From: Mactra quadrangularis
Taxonomy: Eukaryota; Mollusca; Bivalvia; Venerida; Mactridae
Assembly (NCBI GenBank): GCA_025267735.1
Contig: CM046295.1
Coordinates: forward strand, 19,996,938-20,060,937
Length of the DNA stretch: 64,000 bases
Direction: 5' to 3'
Shown: positions 38,828 through 52,432 of the stretch, in pieces
Layout of the letters: each line of letters opens with the position of its first letter
Position numbering within the stretch: the stretch's first letter is position 1
The notes under the pieces: generated by a model
The model's database searches: none
The model's input: only the letters and a program-made list of their open reading frames with translations
Told to the model about the DNA's origin: nothing
Position numbers and translations under genes: made by a program

Positions 38828-41800
38828 ATGCTTTGGAATACATTGTTCGTTATGATGGTGTGTTGTGTATCAAAAGGTCAGTGTCTTATTTTAAACCTTT
38901 TTATAAGCTTGACTATTTCTTGAATGATTTTCCAACAAAGGGTTAGAAGACAACATTAACGTTTCCATAGTTAATTCATTTTACAAAAAAACCTACTGGT
39001 CGCATAAGGTTTGAATGCCAAAAAACAACCAAGCACCAAATATGTTTGGATTTTTGTTTCAATGAACATATCAGGTTCCGCAAACATGTATTCAATACAG
39101 CTTCACTTGTCGTTTTATGAATGAACGGTTTATATAGAAAGCCATCTATAATAAGGTTTTGTTCATTTAGTCATAGTTAACATGTCACACGACAGTGTAT
39201 TTGTATTGATGCTTTCCTGGTACGTCTTCAAAATTGATTTTGATTATGTATTTTTGAGATAATATTTTCATTAATTTGAAAACTGATACATACATTGCTT
39301 AAATGTTAAATTTGCGTTTCTAGTATAATAATAACGATAACCAATATTGAAAACCCTGATTATAATTATGATCCGACTGATGAAAAAAGGGCAAGAGACG
39401 TAACAATAAAAACTAAAACATAATTTGACCTGGACTCACTAAGCTTCTAGATTTAACTACTTATGGCTCAAACTTAAAATTGGCTAATTGAATCATTTCT
39501 GAACGCGGTTGTATACATTTACTGTACGTTTACCTCTAAATAGTTCATCTACGATTGAAATAATTAACACATAGCTTCATATAGAATATAAAAAATAGGA
39601 ACATAACTCAGTGATAAAGGAAGACTTAAAACAAACATTCAAATGGCAGGTGTTTTTTTTCTACTTCAGGTATTATTCAAGATGTTACTGCTTGTAGGAC
39701 CGAGAATACTTGTGATTGTTGTAAAAGTAATCCTGATGGAACAAGAGATCTGTGGGATATTTGTAATAATAAACAAGTAACAGAAGATAAAACTTGGAGA
39801 TGTAAATATGGATGTATAGATGGCTATTGGGGCAATAAATGTTGGAATTTCTGTCCTGAATATTGTTCTGTATGTTCACAAGATTTTGGTCATGCTAGTA
39901 TACCAAATGGTGATCAGATATGTTACCTGTGTGCTGAAGGCTACTATAACGGCACTGGAATAACAAATTGTTCAACTCCTTGTCCAGCAAACTGTGCTGA
40001 GAATCAATGTGACAAAACAACTGGTAATTGTTTACAAGGTTGTATAAACAACTGGGTTGGAGATAAATGTAACGTTTGTGCTGATACATGGCAAGGTAAC
40101 AAATGTAATGTACAATGTCCTGATATTTGCAAAGATAGACTATGTGATAGCAATGGTGACTGTACTACTGGTTGTGCTGATGATAACTTCACAGGATCGA
40201 AATGTAATCAATGTGTTGTAGGAAAATATGGCGACTACTGCGATATGACTTGCTCTGCTCATTGCAAAGACGGTACATGTGACAGACTTGATGGCCATTG
40301 TACTGATGGATGCAGAGGTAACTTTGACGGCGATAAATGTGACAAATGTCAGCCAGATTATTACGGGACAAATTGTGACAATCAGTGTTTTAATTGCCTT
40401 AATGGTAAATGTGATCTGTCAACAGGTAGATGTCTGGACTGTGTCAATGGCAAGTTTGGTGAACTATGTGACAAGTCATGCCCAACTGGATGCAATAACT
40501 TCATTTGTGATAGAAGCACTGCAACATGCCTGCATGGATGTTTATTAGGCTTATCTGGAGATAAGTGTTGTGTTTTCTCCCAAGGTTGTGATACCTGCCA
40601 AACAGATACAGGTAATTGCGAGTCGTGCAAAGAAGGAAATTTTTATGGTGACAAATGCGACTTACGATGTCCGTCAAGCTGTCTAAGTGAAAAATGTTCA
40701 AAAGAAGACGGAACATGCATATTCTGTAAAGCTGGATACTATGGTCATACATGTAACATGACATGCCCTAATAAGTGTCTCAACAACGTGTGTGGTCAAT
40801 ATGATGGTATATGTCACAATTGTAGTGTTGGATACTACAGAAGGTCATGTGACTACAAATGTCCAAGTGTTTGTGTCGACGATGCCTGCAATCAAATCTC
40901 CGGGGATTGCACGTATGGATGTACGAATGGATGCCAGAAAGAAAACAACGACAAAAACGGTAAGTAAGTAATATATTTGTTTTCCGTTATAACAAAATAT
41001 TGATATTTAAAAAGTAAAATAAATATTCAACCATAGAATATAAAGATGTATACTATAGAACGTACAACAAGGTGCATGCAATACCAATTTTACTATCGCG
41101 GTGAAAGTTACCTCCATAGTACATCTTTATCTAGATGCGATCAACCTCAAATCGTATATTATTACTTAATTTAAGTTGTAAATAATATATTTACAGAATC
41201 ACAGACGTCGAGTGATATCCGAATAATTGTTGGAGGAGTGATTGCTGGTTTTATATTTGGAATTATATTGACTATCGTTTTAAGTTTCATCTGGAGACGG
41301 TTTGTTACTTTTGTTAAACTTCTCTAACATAAACTGAAATCTTACCCGGCTAGCCCCGTTGGTAGCAGGAAAGTCTACTGATCGAGGGCGGGGCATTTTT
41401 TCGTGGAGCTTGGTCATGAAATTATTTCTACGGCCATTCTACTTTCGACCAATGATTTGTTATTATGTAGGGCAGTTGTCAGTCACTGACAAAAGTATGC
41501 GCTTAGTTGTTGTTAAACAGCGTAATCCATAGATCAAGCCTTGCCATGAGGAGTCAGTATGTTGACTTACCGCCATTTTAAGACCTATATAATGTGTTGA
41601 TACGGCGTTAAAAGCCAACAAAAATAAACAAATCGTATAAAGAGAGAGATCTTCGACGAAGTTCTCCTTAGTTTGATAAATGTACGAAAAACTCTTATAC
41701 TACAATAACAAATACATGTTTTATTTCTTTACAGACGACAGACGAAGGAAAACAAGAAAGATCCTGCAAGCTATGTTAATGCTATGTATGAAAATGACAA

Positions 41801-41840
41801 AGCTGATGGTTATGAAGAATTACAAATTCCAAATCACTAG
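38828..41840 (+). CDS. Locus 6: intact multi-EGF type I receptor
   Basis: The predicted protein has 515 residues. Exons: 38828-38876 (signal MLWNTLFVMMVCCVSK, donor GTCAGT), 39670-40959 (ectodomain), 41197-41299 (transmembrane, class beta, donor GTTTGT), 41735-41840 (tail, TAG). A TTTTTCAG acceptor precedes the signal exon. The ectodomain frame is open throughout with no in-frame start codon for its first 190 codons, so it must be spliced to the signal exon. It starts with the TCDCC cap and type I repeats (YNGTGITNC). It has a shorter vicinal-cysteine module than locus 3 (GDKCCVFSQGCDTC). The tail lacks the two residues DP, so it reads Y499-ENDKADG-Y507-EEL and the tyrosines are eight apart instead of ten. 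Intron 3 carries a SINE. The first likely polyadenylation signal is AATAAA at 41986. The role is inferred as phagocytic or scavenger receptor. Confidence 0.9.
41343..41630 (+). repeat. SINE family A inside intron 3 of locus 6
   Basis: The head is CCCGGCTAGCCCCGTTGGTA, the body GGGCAGTTGTCAGTCACTGA and the end TGTTGATACGGCGTTAAAAG. It lies between the transmembrane and tail exons and does not touch a splice site. Confidence 0.8.
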
Positions 41841-44408
41841 ATGTCAATTGACACAATTACCCATTATAGATACAGTTAAGACTTATTTAATGTATATACA
41901 ATGCTTCAAAATAGTTTCTTTCTGTATTTGTTTCGTGTGTATTGTTGACTATTGTAAGCTGGGATAAGCAGAAGCGAGAATTGGGAATAAATTTGTTCAT
42001 TCCAGATATGTAAATATATATGTCATGTTTTATCATATTTTGTTATATGCGTCCTTTACAATTACCAGATTTTGATATGTCCTTATTTTAATTGTGACTT
42101 TAGCTATCAATAGCAAAAAACTCTGAACCAAAATATAGTTATTATAGTTGCCCACAGAGGGTGTTGTTTAACAGAGGTTTTACTGTAAGATATGTATTGG
42201 TTTTACATTTATAAAATATATGTTAATATATACATGTATATATATAATTTATACTGTGATGTTTACCTGTTGGTTAAATAATGTTTTCATATTGTATACT
42301 TGTCTTCGAAATACTAGCTTCATTTAGAGAAACTACATTGTGTTACTTTATTGTATTGTCATTAACAAACTCACATTTTACTGTACTATTTGTATACATA
42401 CTCATGTCAAGATAAATGGTTTGAAATTTTGTAATAATAAAGGTTATTCGTATGTGTGCTCTATAGAATTTCGATATGTTAGCATTCTTTTTGTAATCTC
42501 ACATCCTAGATTGGGTTTAGGGTTATTCTTAGTATCTTTCTTTGTTAAAAATTGAAATTCATAAGCAATCATGTTTATATATCTTGTTTAACGATTTATT
42601 TTGTAATTTCTTCCGGGTTTGAAGATAAGCAGTTCGTTATTAGTTGTTTTTTTAAACCGGGGCGAAAGCGCAGCTGGAAGCGTGCCCGGATTTGGAATCT
42701 CGTGCCCGAGGGGTTGCGGGTTCGAATTCCACCCGGGGAGGTTATACCATTCCATGAAAATTTGACAATAATGTCAATTTTCCTCCATTGATTAAAAAAT
42801 ATGGAGAAGTTTCTAACCTTGTTGAAGGGTAGGTGAGTACTGGGCTATAGACAATGGTCCAGGAAAGCTAGGTTAGGGGCGCTGGACGCTGTAAAATGAC
42901 CTAAATTGTGTTGACACGGCATTAACTCCAATAAATAAAATAAAATAATATAAAGTTATTAGTTTTCAATACATGTACTTAAGATTAATGTCAAGCACTA
43001 ATGAAATAAGAAATTTGGCCATGTATTTTTCCTATTTATTCAAAATAGGCAAACATATTCAAATAATATTTATATAATTTCTTTTCTATTTCTCAATTCA
43101 ACAACTATATCATTGATATGTTTCTAAAATAGGTTTATGTATACGTGTTGTTTTAACTATGACTGACACTATGAGCTATTGAAATATTTATGTATACTTG
43201 ACTTAATCATTCGCTGTCTATGTATAATAATAATATATGTTTTTTGTTATGGTGTGTAATGTAAAACATAATAAACTATAAAAATACAATAACTGTCTTT
43301 ATTGTACAAATCATTTATGCCATAACTCACTCATTCTTTTGCATGGAGCTGACAACTAACTGAATCGAAAAGAAACACTTTAGCCAGATTGAATAAAAAA
43401 AGTATGACCTTGTGTGTCTAGAAGTCAAATATCAGACAATAACAACATCAATGTATGTATATATTTTAAAGAGTATTTGTAAAAAGATATTTGAAAAAAT
43501 ATCACATCACTTCAACGTTGACACTATGAATATCATTGTATATATCAGGATGAGTTGTAAACAATAATCATCCAAACACGACGAGAAGTTAATGTCAGTA
43601 CAAGTTATATGTAACAGAAATAGATGGAATAATCTAGGCTTGTCTGATAGTTAAAAATATATTCTGCCTTATAAAGTTTTGTTTAAGTTTTGTAATAAAG
43701 CATTATAGAATAAGTATAATGTACTATTATACTTAAACTTATTATTTATTGATATTTCTGTAACATATGATGTTCCTTGTGTGTGTGTATCAAGACTACT
43801 GGTCCTTGGTTAATTCATTTATTTCATTAACGTCAGATTAAAAGTTATGTGTTTGCAATAATTTGGGTGGTCATTAATTATTATTACAATAGAGTAGGAA
43901 TAATGTAAATAAAATCTATATTTGGATTTAAATCTAGTGAGTTTTATTCAAATTTATGCACTTTCTTCTCTTTAACTTTCTGTACATTTCTGCGGTTATA
44001 TTTATTTGTTCATTATATTAAATACCAACTGTACTACTTTTCTGTACCGTAACAAAATATAACTATCAGAAGTTTGACAAATTAATTAAATAGTTATCTC
44101 ATATAGGCTGAAGATGAAAAGAATAAAGTTTACATATAAACGAGTTTGTATGATATGAATTATTTTCAAATATTTTTATTCCTACTTAACAAGTTTTAAT
44201 TAAAATGCATTGACGTTTAAAATTTAAATTCAATAGAAAAGGTGTATATATATTTTGATTGAACGATTTATTCTGTATCTTCTAATGGGTTTAAAAATTA
44301 ATACTTATTCGTAGTTAGTTTCAAAGGGTTATACTTGAGATTAAAAGATAATTTTGATTTATAACAAAATTTAAGATAAAGATACTGGAAATTTTGAATC
44401 TTGTTTGT
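41841..44408. other. Gap between loci 6 and 7
   Basis: The gap contains the 3' flank of locus 6, an ETS-like CTTCCGG at 42610-42616 in the usual orientation for a plus-strand family gene, and SINE C at 42656-42932. The rest is AT-rich with nothing recognisable. The ETS site probably marks the former promoter of locus 7. Confidence 0.45.
42656..42932 (+). repeat. SINE family C, plus copy
   Basis: The head ends in the B box GGGTTCGAATTCCACCCGGG. The body includes TATGGAGAAGTTTCTAAC and GGTAGGTGAGTACTGG. The end TGTTGACACGGCATTAACTC resembles the family A end, so families A and C share a tail module. Confidence 0.75.
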
Positions 44409-45167
44409 AGGAACAATTTTATGGTGAAAAATGCGATACACCATGTCCAAATAATTGTTTAGATGATCAATGTGCACAACAAAGTGAACATCGTATAAAT
44501 TGTAAGGTTGGTTACTATAGCAACATATGTGAAAACGAATGTCCAGAAAAAAGAATGACCAATGAAAGTTTACCAAATTCCAATTTAGCTAAAAAGCTTT
44601 ATACGCATTTTCATTGATTGAACGGGTATACATTACCTTTTATGGTATGATCATACTAGAGACGAATGCAACCTCGTATGACGTCATATATAGCGTGGCT
44701 ACAATTTGTATTTAAGTTCAATAAGTTGCTCTATGTTTACAGTTAAAAGATCAGCATCTATTTTTAAAAAAATCACGTGACAGACATGCGATTTGAATGT
44801 TTATGTGTCTCTGTCTAAAAATAGAAAAATCAGTTTGTACGTAGTATTTTAGCAGAGGAAGAAAGTGAGCGAGTGAATCTTTCGAACCGATGAATTGGAA
44901 AGTATCAGTGAATATAATCGATTTCCGTCCCAAAATTGACCATTAATCTCTGATATTATGTCATTGTCAGCTGAATATACCAATATATTACAAAAATACA
45001 AAATTATAAAAAATGAAGACAAGCATACAAACAATAGCTTTTTTATGTATTACAGAAGAAAGATTATAGAAACGAAGAACAATCCAACAATTCAAGTTAA
45101 TTTTGTCTATGAAAATGACAAAGCTGACCCCAATGGTTATGAAGAATTACAAATTCCTAATCACTAG
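44409..45167 (+). pseudogene. Locus 7: fragment of a multi-EGF receptor gene
   Basis: Two pieces remain. About 44409-44550 encodes one and a half repeats (QFYGEKCDTPCPNNC) most like the corresponding part of locus 4. The tail exon 45056-45167 is complete (VYENDKADPNGYEEL, TAG) and keeps its TATTACAG acceptor. There is no signal exon, no cap, no other repeats and no transmembrane exon between the pieces. The tail and 3' flank resemble those of locus 1. The tail could not be joined in frame to a secreted ectodomain here, so this is a remnant. Confidence 0.85.
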
Positions 45168-47439
45168 ATGCCAATAGACACTATTATATAATTTTCGTTC
45201 TTCGGATCTAAGTTTTCGTGGATACTTTTTGAATACTACAAAGACAAGACAGGATCCTTATAGAATGAATTAACATAATAGCTGTTTTTTTGTTATGGAT
45301 ATTAATATCGCAATGAAACCCAACATCGATTCTGTTTCACCTGGCACGAAATTTTATGTGCCTTTACTGCCCAACGGATGCAGAAAAACGTGTAAAGAAA
45401 AAAATTCTATTCAGAAACAGACATACTGATTTTCTTAATTTTGGAATTAAAAGACTCATCAGATTTTTTCTGTAAAAGCAGAATAACAAAAAACCGGTTT
45501 ATTGATTGTGCCAATTAATTACAATAACATATTATTGTATCGTTTTCTGAGGACGTAGGATACTTACATTCTATAAGAAAGTTTATTGTGATTTAGTAAT
45601 ATTTTATATTTTTGTGACAGTCATTTTTTTGGTTAGTATTTGTATATAGTTCATACATTTGTTCATAGCTATATATATTACGAATAATAATATTATATTA
45701 CGAAACATCATTGCGTTGTGATATATAATATGTTTATATTGTAAATATTTATTCACGAAATAACTCTATTAACGTTATGTGGAGAATAAGTCGAGCACTA
45801 GACTGTATTATTTTACCTACAATATACATTGTATAACTACATTATATTGTCATTAAAATATATTCTTGTTTTAAGTTTCATTGAAAGATGTTTTGGTTAT
45901 ACCAGCAGAAAATGTTAGACTTTATATGCTTAATACAAACAACGCTAACTGTTCCTTGTACTTAAAGATATTTAGAGATTTTCGTACCTTTGTAATCCAT
46001 TCGTTTCATAGTATCATTTAATATGTTAGTTTTTGTATATTTAATAGTTTTCTCATCATTTGAAATTTAAGTTTCAAATCTTCCTGGTTGCATTATATAC
46101 TCTTTTTTGTGACTTTTATATAATCGACAGCATTTGTTCGGGTTGGTAGATCATTTACATACACTATTATGCAGGGTAATATTTGAGGAGTTATAATTGC
46201 AAGGCCTATCTAATGGAGTTAGTTTGACAGGTAAGTTATATTAAACATATTTGTATTGTCTCTTTTCATAACTAAGTGTGTTTTGAAAGTCAGATAACGT
46301 TTTTACTTGGCGCATTAGCTCGAGTTAAAAGTGCTTTTGTAGGCAAGCCGCGCAAGATCTAGTGCTTAAGTTAACACTCGAATTATATTTGCTTAATTCT
46401 ATTGTATATTAGGGTACTAACCTTTAAATTGTAATGACACACTTAATAAGACTTACAGACTGAAACTCAAAATTGGAGACCTCGGGATTATAACCCAGTT
46501 ATAAAAATACGGTCTGAGTCTTTAATTAACGGACAGTGAGTAAGCCATATCGTACTATCAATAATATAACTGGACCTTCATAAATGTGTTTAACTACACT
46601 AATTTCAGTGATTTATTCTAACGTCACTTACAGGATATTGAAGTTGAAATTTGATGGATTAAATTTGGACAGGCAAGAGACTAATTGCGAGTCAATTAGT
46701 TAATATTGCGGTTGTGTTTACAGGGGTTAAATGATGGTGTTAAATTTAACTGAATAACAGTGTTTTAGTTAATAAAATATGAACGTGGGTTTTATATCAA
46801 CATTGAAAATATTTGCATATATACGTGATTATATAAAATCCACGACATGTCTGTATGATTGTACAAAATGCCATAATAGTTTCATATAATTTCAGTTATT
46901 GCAGGCATTTCTGGCCTATATATTCACATTTGTAACATAATGTAATGTTTACATCAATCGCTTAAAGTATTTTAATGTGCTAATTATTTTCAACAAAATA
47001 TAAAACAACTTAAATGGGATGCTAGATCAGGAAGTTGATATTAATTTTGTCTAAGGTAATATTTGATACAGTGTAACCTGCATTAAGCGGCCAGTGACGT
47101 GAAGTGGCCGGACCGGCTGCTTACAGCAGTTGACCGATTAAACAAGGTTTAACTAAACTGCTTCAAGCAGTTCGTTCAGACATACGAAATTCACCATTTT
47201 CGAAGGACTTTGATTTGTTTACAGTACGATGTTAAATGCGACTACTTTCTAATGCGACTACCTTTCAGTTACATACATCTATAAACAATGCTTTCAATAG
47301 GATCTCATCAATACATGTTGTACTGAATTAAATATATAAGCCAAATGTTTCGTACACAATGTAAAGTTTACAAAGGTCAGCAGTTTATTATCCATCTAAT
47401 TTTTTATTTCAGATCGATTCAAAGCAAACCAAATTGAAG
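45168..47439 (+). other. 3' flank of locus 7, promoter and first intron of locus 8
   Basis: 45168-46000 follows the 3' flank of locus 1 (6273-7250). From about 46080 it carries the promoter and non-coding exon of locus 8. The first intron contains, at 47074-47180, CAGTGTAACCTGCATTAAGC and nearby GGCCG inverted segments, which resemble an end of a pogo/Tigger-type DNA transposon; that call is weak. There is no coding gene. Confidence 0.45.
46080..46230 (+). promoter_or_regulatory. Promoter and non-coding exon of locus 8
   Basis: CTTCCTGG at 46080-46087 is one base off the family CTTCCGG element. The non-coding exon ends GGAGTTAGTTTGACAG with a GTAAGTT donor at 46231. The matching acceptor TTTATTTCAG ends at 47412, before the signal exon. 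Confidence 0.45.
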
Positions 47440-49975
47440 ATGATGTTTCTAACATTGGTCGTATTTGGTTTGATTTTTATTAACCATAGTAAGTTTATGA
47501 TATAAAACCATTACATACTGTGACATAGAAGTGTGTTTAATTTGCCTATAGATATTAAGTTGTAAGCCAGTAGTGAGAAGGAATCTAGAAAATTAATTGT
47601 CATTAAAGCCTTTAAATTAATAATAGGTTTTAGTCGCCTTGTCATAATAATTATGAACGACTATGAGTTAAACTTCATTTTATAAATACTGTACACGAAC
47701 TTATATTAAAGAGTTCAGTTCTGTATTTCATGTTTATTCTATTGACTCATAGTATAGACCGTATAAAACAGCACAAGTTACTAGACTTGTGCATGTCATA
47801 TTACTTCCATAAAGCGATAATACTTAGTCTGAGATACTGTCTGAATTTAAAAATTTACAAACACCACCATGTATATGCAATGAGAGCAATATAGAATGAC
47901 GTTTTTATAACAGTACATTGTCATTGAGTCGTCATGTGATTATAAGGGTTGTATAGTTAAATTAAACTCTACCCAAAGGCAGTTTTGTAAACTTTTATGT
48001 ACTCTATCTATAGAAATTGATGTTTGATAAACTTAGAATATTTATGTTTTTATTATCTTGTTCAGGTATTGCGCAAGATATTCCTGCTTGCAGGACAGAG
48101 AAAACTTGTGATTGTTGTAATAGTAATCCTGATGATGGAACAAGAGAACTGGTGGATATTTGTAAGGATAAAGTTTATGATTGGAAATGTAAATATGGAT
48201 GTAGAGATGGTTATTGGGGTTACAAATGTTGGAACGCTTGCCCTATATACTGTATAAGATGTGCTCGATATTTTAACTTTCTGAGCAATCAAGATTATCA
48301 GAAATGTTACCTGTGTGCTGATGGTTACTTTAACGGTACTGGAATAACAAATTGTTCAACTCCTTGTCCAGCAAACTGTGTTGAGAACCTTTGTAACAAA
48401 ACAACAGGTAATTGTTTAAAAGGATGTACAAACAACTGGAGTGGAGATAAATGTGACTTTTGTGCAATTCCTTGGTATGGTGACAATTGTAATATGTCAT
48501 GTCCTGATTATTGTAGAAACAGAATGTGTGACAGCAGTGGTGAATGTTCCACTGGATGTGCTGATGAAAACTTCATAGGCTTGAAATGTAATCAATGTGT
48601 TGTAGGGAAATATGGCGACTTCTGTGATAACACTTGCTCTGTACATTGCAAAGAGGTAACATGTGAAAGACTTGATGGTCAATGTACAGATGGATGCAGA
48701 GGTAACTTTGACGGGGCTAAATGTGACAAATGTCGGCCGGGTTATTACGGGACAAATTGTGACAAATGGTGTTACAGTTGTTTAAATGGTTTTTGTGATC
48801 GGACGACAGGAAGATGTATTGACTGTGTAAATGGCAAATTTGAAGAACAATGTGACAAGTCATGCTCAACAGGTTGTGTTAACGGAGAATGTTCCAGAGA
48901 AAACGGAGCATGTACATCCTGCAGAATGGGATACTATGGCCAGACATGTAACAAGACATGCCCTGATAATTGTCTAAACAACATGTGTGGACAATATGAT
49001 GGTATTTGTCACAATTGTAGTGTTGGATACTACGGCAGGTCATGTGACTACAAATGTCCAAGTGTTTGTATCAACGATACATGTAATCAAGGCTCTGGCG
49101 ATTGCACGTTTGGCTGTACCAATGGTTGCCAGAATAAAGACAATGATGAAAACGGTAAAAATGGTTAGTTAAACATGTATTTATGTTCTAACACGATATT
49201 GATACTTAATAATTAAAGATAATGTGTATCAATTGTATATAATGAAGTATATAATGGAACATGAACTAAGTAAATGCATTTGCACATTTTACTCCATAAT
49301 TAATAAGTGTCGGTGTTTTCGTAACATCCTTCATAATGCTATGTATCTAAGTTAACGCTCGTTCTAAAAAGATATGGTTTGTTTTCAGATATAGTATTAC
49401 AGTTGGGCTCTTGTGGTAATATTCTAGTCGGTATTTTGATTATCTAACTTGAGTCAATCTATGGCATAGGTTAACTTGTGTTACTTAAATAATATATTTA
49501 CAGAACCACAGACGTCAAGTTATACTGGAGAAATTATTGGTGGAATTATTGCTGCTGTTGTGATACTTTTTACTTTGAATAACGTTATATGGTTCATGTG
49601 GACACGGTAAGTCATCTTGTTTAATGTCTATAAATTTAGTTTTACCGCATGGTTTAGACATTTCTTTTATTTAGAGAGTGAACTTATTCTATATAAGTAA
49701 ACATCTTAATTGCCATAATACTTCGATGAATATTCAAACAATATATTATGTATACATGTATATAGAAGGCGGCGAGGAGCACACTGTGTTGTCTTAGCAA
49801 TTTGTATAAACAAGTGAAATATACATTTTAAAAATACAATGTCATTATCCTTTTTTATTGCAGAAGAAAGACAATGGAAATCAAGAAGAATCCATCAATG
49901 CATGTTAATGCCATGTATGAAAATGACAAAGCTGACCCTGATGGTTATGAAGAATTACAAATTCCTAATCAATAG
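47440..49975 (+). CDS. Locus 8: intact short-class multi-EGF type I receptor
   Basis: The predicted protein has 450 residues. Exons: 47440-47488 (signal MMFLTLVVFGLIFINH, donor GTAAGT), 48066-49154 (ectodomain), 49504-49606 (transmembrane, class alpha, NNVIWFMWTR), 49864-49975 (tail, TAG). All phases agree. An alternative in-frame ATG at 48020, after CTATCTATAG, would give its own signal-like start MFDKLRIFMFLLSCSG, as in locus 1. The ectodomain has the TCDCC cap and type I repeats with the YNGTGITNC glycosylation pair. It goes from EQCDKSCSTGC directly to the last repeats, so it has no vicinal-cysteine module. The tail has Y432 (YEND) and Y442 (DPDGYEEL). AATAAA occurs at 50160. The ectodomain is closest to locus 1, but the transmembrane exon is not. 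Confidence 0.9.
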
Positions 49976-50924
49976 ATGCCAATATACACAACATGTACAT
50001 TTTTCTTTTACCAGATTTTGTACCGCGGAATAACAATTTAGTCGTTTTTATGTGAGTAGAGCTGACCTTTGGAGGCTGAAAATCGACTCATGTTTGCCTG
50101 ACTCGATAACAATCGTCGTGTTCTGGCACAAAGACTCTGCACAAATGTTTATGAAACGGAATAAATAATTATAATGACTTGTTTAATAATTATGATTCAT
50201 AAATTTGACGTATTTGGCTTTTTTTAAGAATAAATTACAACCTATAGTAACATACTTGTTTATCGTCTTTAAATGACACAGTTTGAATGTTTATTTTGTA
50301 ACTTATTATGTAAATATGAACAACCTTTTCTGAATTATGTATGTGTCGTTTGTATGTCTAAAATAGATTTTACTGTATATTCACCAAAGAAAAATAAGTT
50401 TCATTTAGAGACATACATTATTATTGAATACTGTATCTACTCTGTTTATTGTATAATTCATATCATTATGCATTGTCTTCCCGAGTTAAGTGGACTGTCC
50501 TATTTGTTTGTTATTAACATAATATCCGCATAATTACCCTTAGCGTTTTTGTTTATTTAGATTCAATACACAAGTCAAAAGTTTACTAAAACTCTTCTGA
50601 ATACACGTACAACAAGTTAATGGTATGCTATTCTACATAGACACTGTAACCATAACATTCTTTAAATAGTGGATTTTTATTCAAAAATTACAATGCAAAA
50701 TAAATTTTAATTCATATGGTGATATTTTATTGTACTCTTGCCTTTTGTAGAGCTTGTGTTCAAAGTTTCATATTTCAATAAAAGATACATTGATAAAGTT
50801 TTTAAATTCCAGATTGTTACATTCTATAGATTCAAAATAAAAGAAATGAAAAAAATCACATCATTCACTTGATTCACATTTTCCTGTTTTAGTTCGTTTG
50901 TACTTAGTGTTGAATTGTTCTCAC

Positions 50925-51463
50925 ATATAGAATAGCCAGTTTGATTTTAGTACTAGTGATAGAATGTTAACACTTGAAATGGATTAAGCTGACTTGTAAG
51001 TGACTTTTCATCGATCGAAGTATCTTAACTTTGCATGCTAAAGTATGAGCAAAAAAAATATTTTAGCCGCTCGATCACATGTTTCAACTTGATATAAACT
51101 TTTCTAAAAAAATACACCGTAAAGACACAATTTGGATGCAGCAAAGTAATGCTTTGATAGTAACAATTTATAGTGCATACTGCTTTGCTTGTAGCTATAA
51201 AAGACTTAAAATACGGTTTATATTATTTGTATTTTTTTCTAGTGAGATTTATTATTATAATAGGGGATTGTAATTACAGAATATGTGTTTATTTTACTTA
51301 TTTTATTGTATATTACGTAAATTGTATATAAAAATTGTGCCATTTTGCGCATATATACACAGAAACTGGAATGATTTTGTAAGATTATAGATGAATTGTC
51401 ACGAGATAATAAAGATAACGTGGCTAACATTGGCTCTGTTGATTGTGTTCTACATTGACTGTG
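50925..51463 (+). pseudogene. Relic of a family gene: non-coding exon and signal exon (block B)
   Basis: 50925-50993 matches the non-coding exon of locus 3 (GAATAGCCAGTTTGAT, then ATGGATTAAGCTGACTT with a GTAAGT donor). 51415-51463 is a full 49-nt signal exon with a GTAAGA donor in the family phase, but the start codon reads ATA. No ectodomain follows. The first-block copy at 9682 keeps the ATG but has lost 4 nt, so the two relics decayed independently. Confidence 0.6.
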
Positions 51464-52151
51464 GTAAGAGAACATATTTGTGAAAGCTTTCACAATGCAT
51501 TGACATATGTTCGACGTAATGAACCTTTATCTTTCATTTTCAAGTGTATGTCACTCCCGTAAAGCCTTATTCGACTAAATGTCTTACGTTTATCGTGTCG
51601 ATAGATTTTAATTATTAACAAGAAAATACAAGACAATACAATGCAATGCAATGCAAAATACTATCAATATAACTCATTAGTAAAATTTTATCTAATAAAA
51701 AAGTCCTTATATAAATAACTCCTCAAATATAACCCTGAACGAATATGTAAATGCTGGTTCTACCCAATCAAATTTCTTCTATACTTCTTATATATTATAA
51801 CAGTGGTGATTCAATGAACAAAAAAGACTTAAAACGTTCCTTTTAGACATGAAAAGTTTTATAAACAATTCAAACAAACAAATGCAAGTGCATGTAATAT
51901 GTGCTTGAAATATACTTCACTCTGTGTCATAAAATTTTATCTAAGATATGCAAAAATATTCAAAATGTTGAAGTGGAAAAACACATAGGCTGGATCTGTT
52001 TTGAACAAAATAATGCCGAGCCCAAACACTAGGTATACATTTTCACTGGAATTGTAACCCGAGTGTGGCAAAATGACTCTAGTGTGTATTCCACATTTTA
52101 TCGCGAGTGAACAAGGGCATGACGTAAAATGACTGAAAATGGTATTGTTTG

Positions 52152-52412
52152 TTTGTTTGTTTGGTTTAACGCCGTAGCAACACTTTGTATATGTCATATA
52201 ACGGTGTTCAGTGAACCTACTCACTCCTCTTGGAAAGGCTTAATCTCTGGATTTAGCTGTTAACCAACTACAAAGCGCATGTTTGGTAGGAGGGAGCATG
52301 GTCGTTGAAATAATTTCATGAACAAGCTCCACGAAAGAATGCCCACCCAGGAATCAAACCAACATCCCATCGATCAGTAGATTTGCGTGCTACCAACGGA
52401 GCTAGCCGGGCA
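52152..52412 (-). repeat. SINE family A (block B copy)
   Basis: This is the duplicate of 10495-10799. It lacks about 40 nt of the body (the segment with CAGTGACTGACAACTGCC), so AAAGCGCATG joins directly to TTTGGTAGG. Confidence 0.8.
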
Positions 52413-52432
52413 AGGAGAAAAGAATAAAAATT

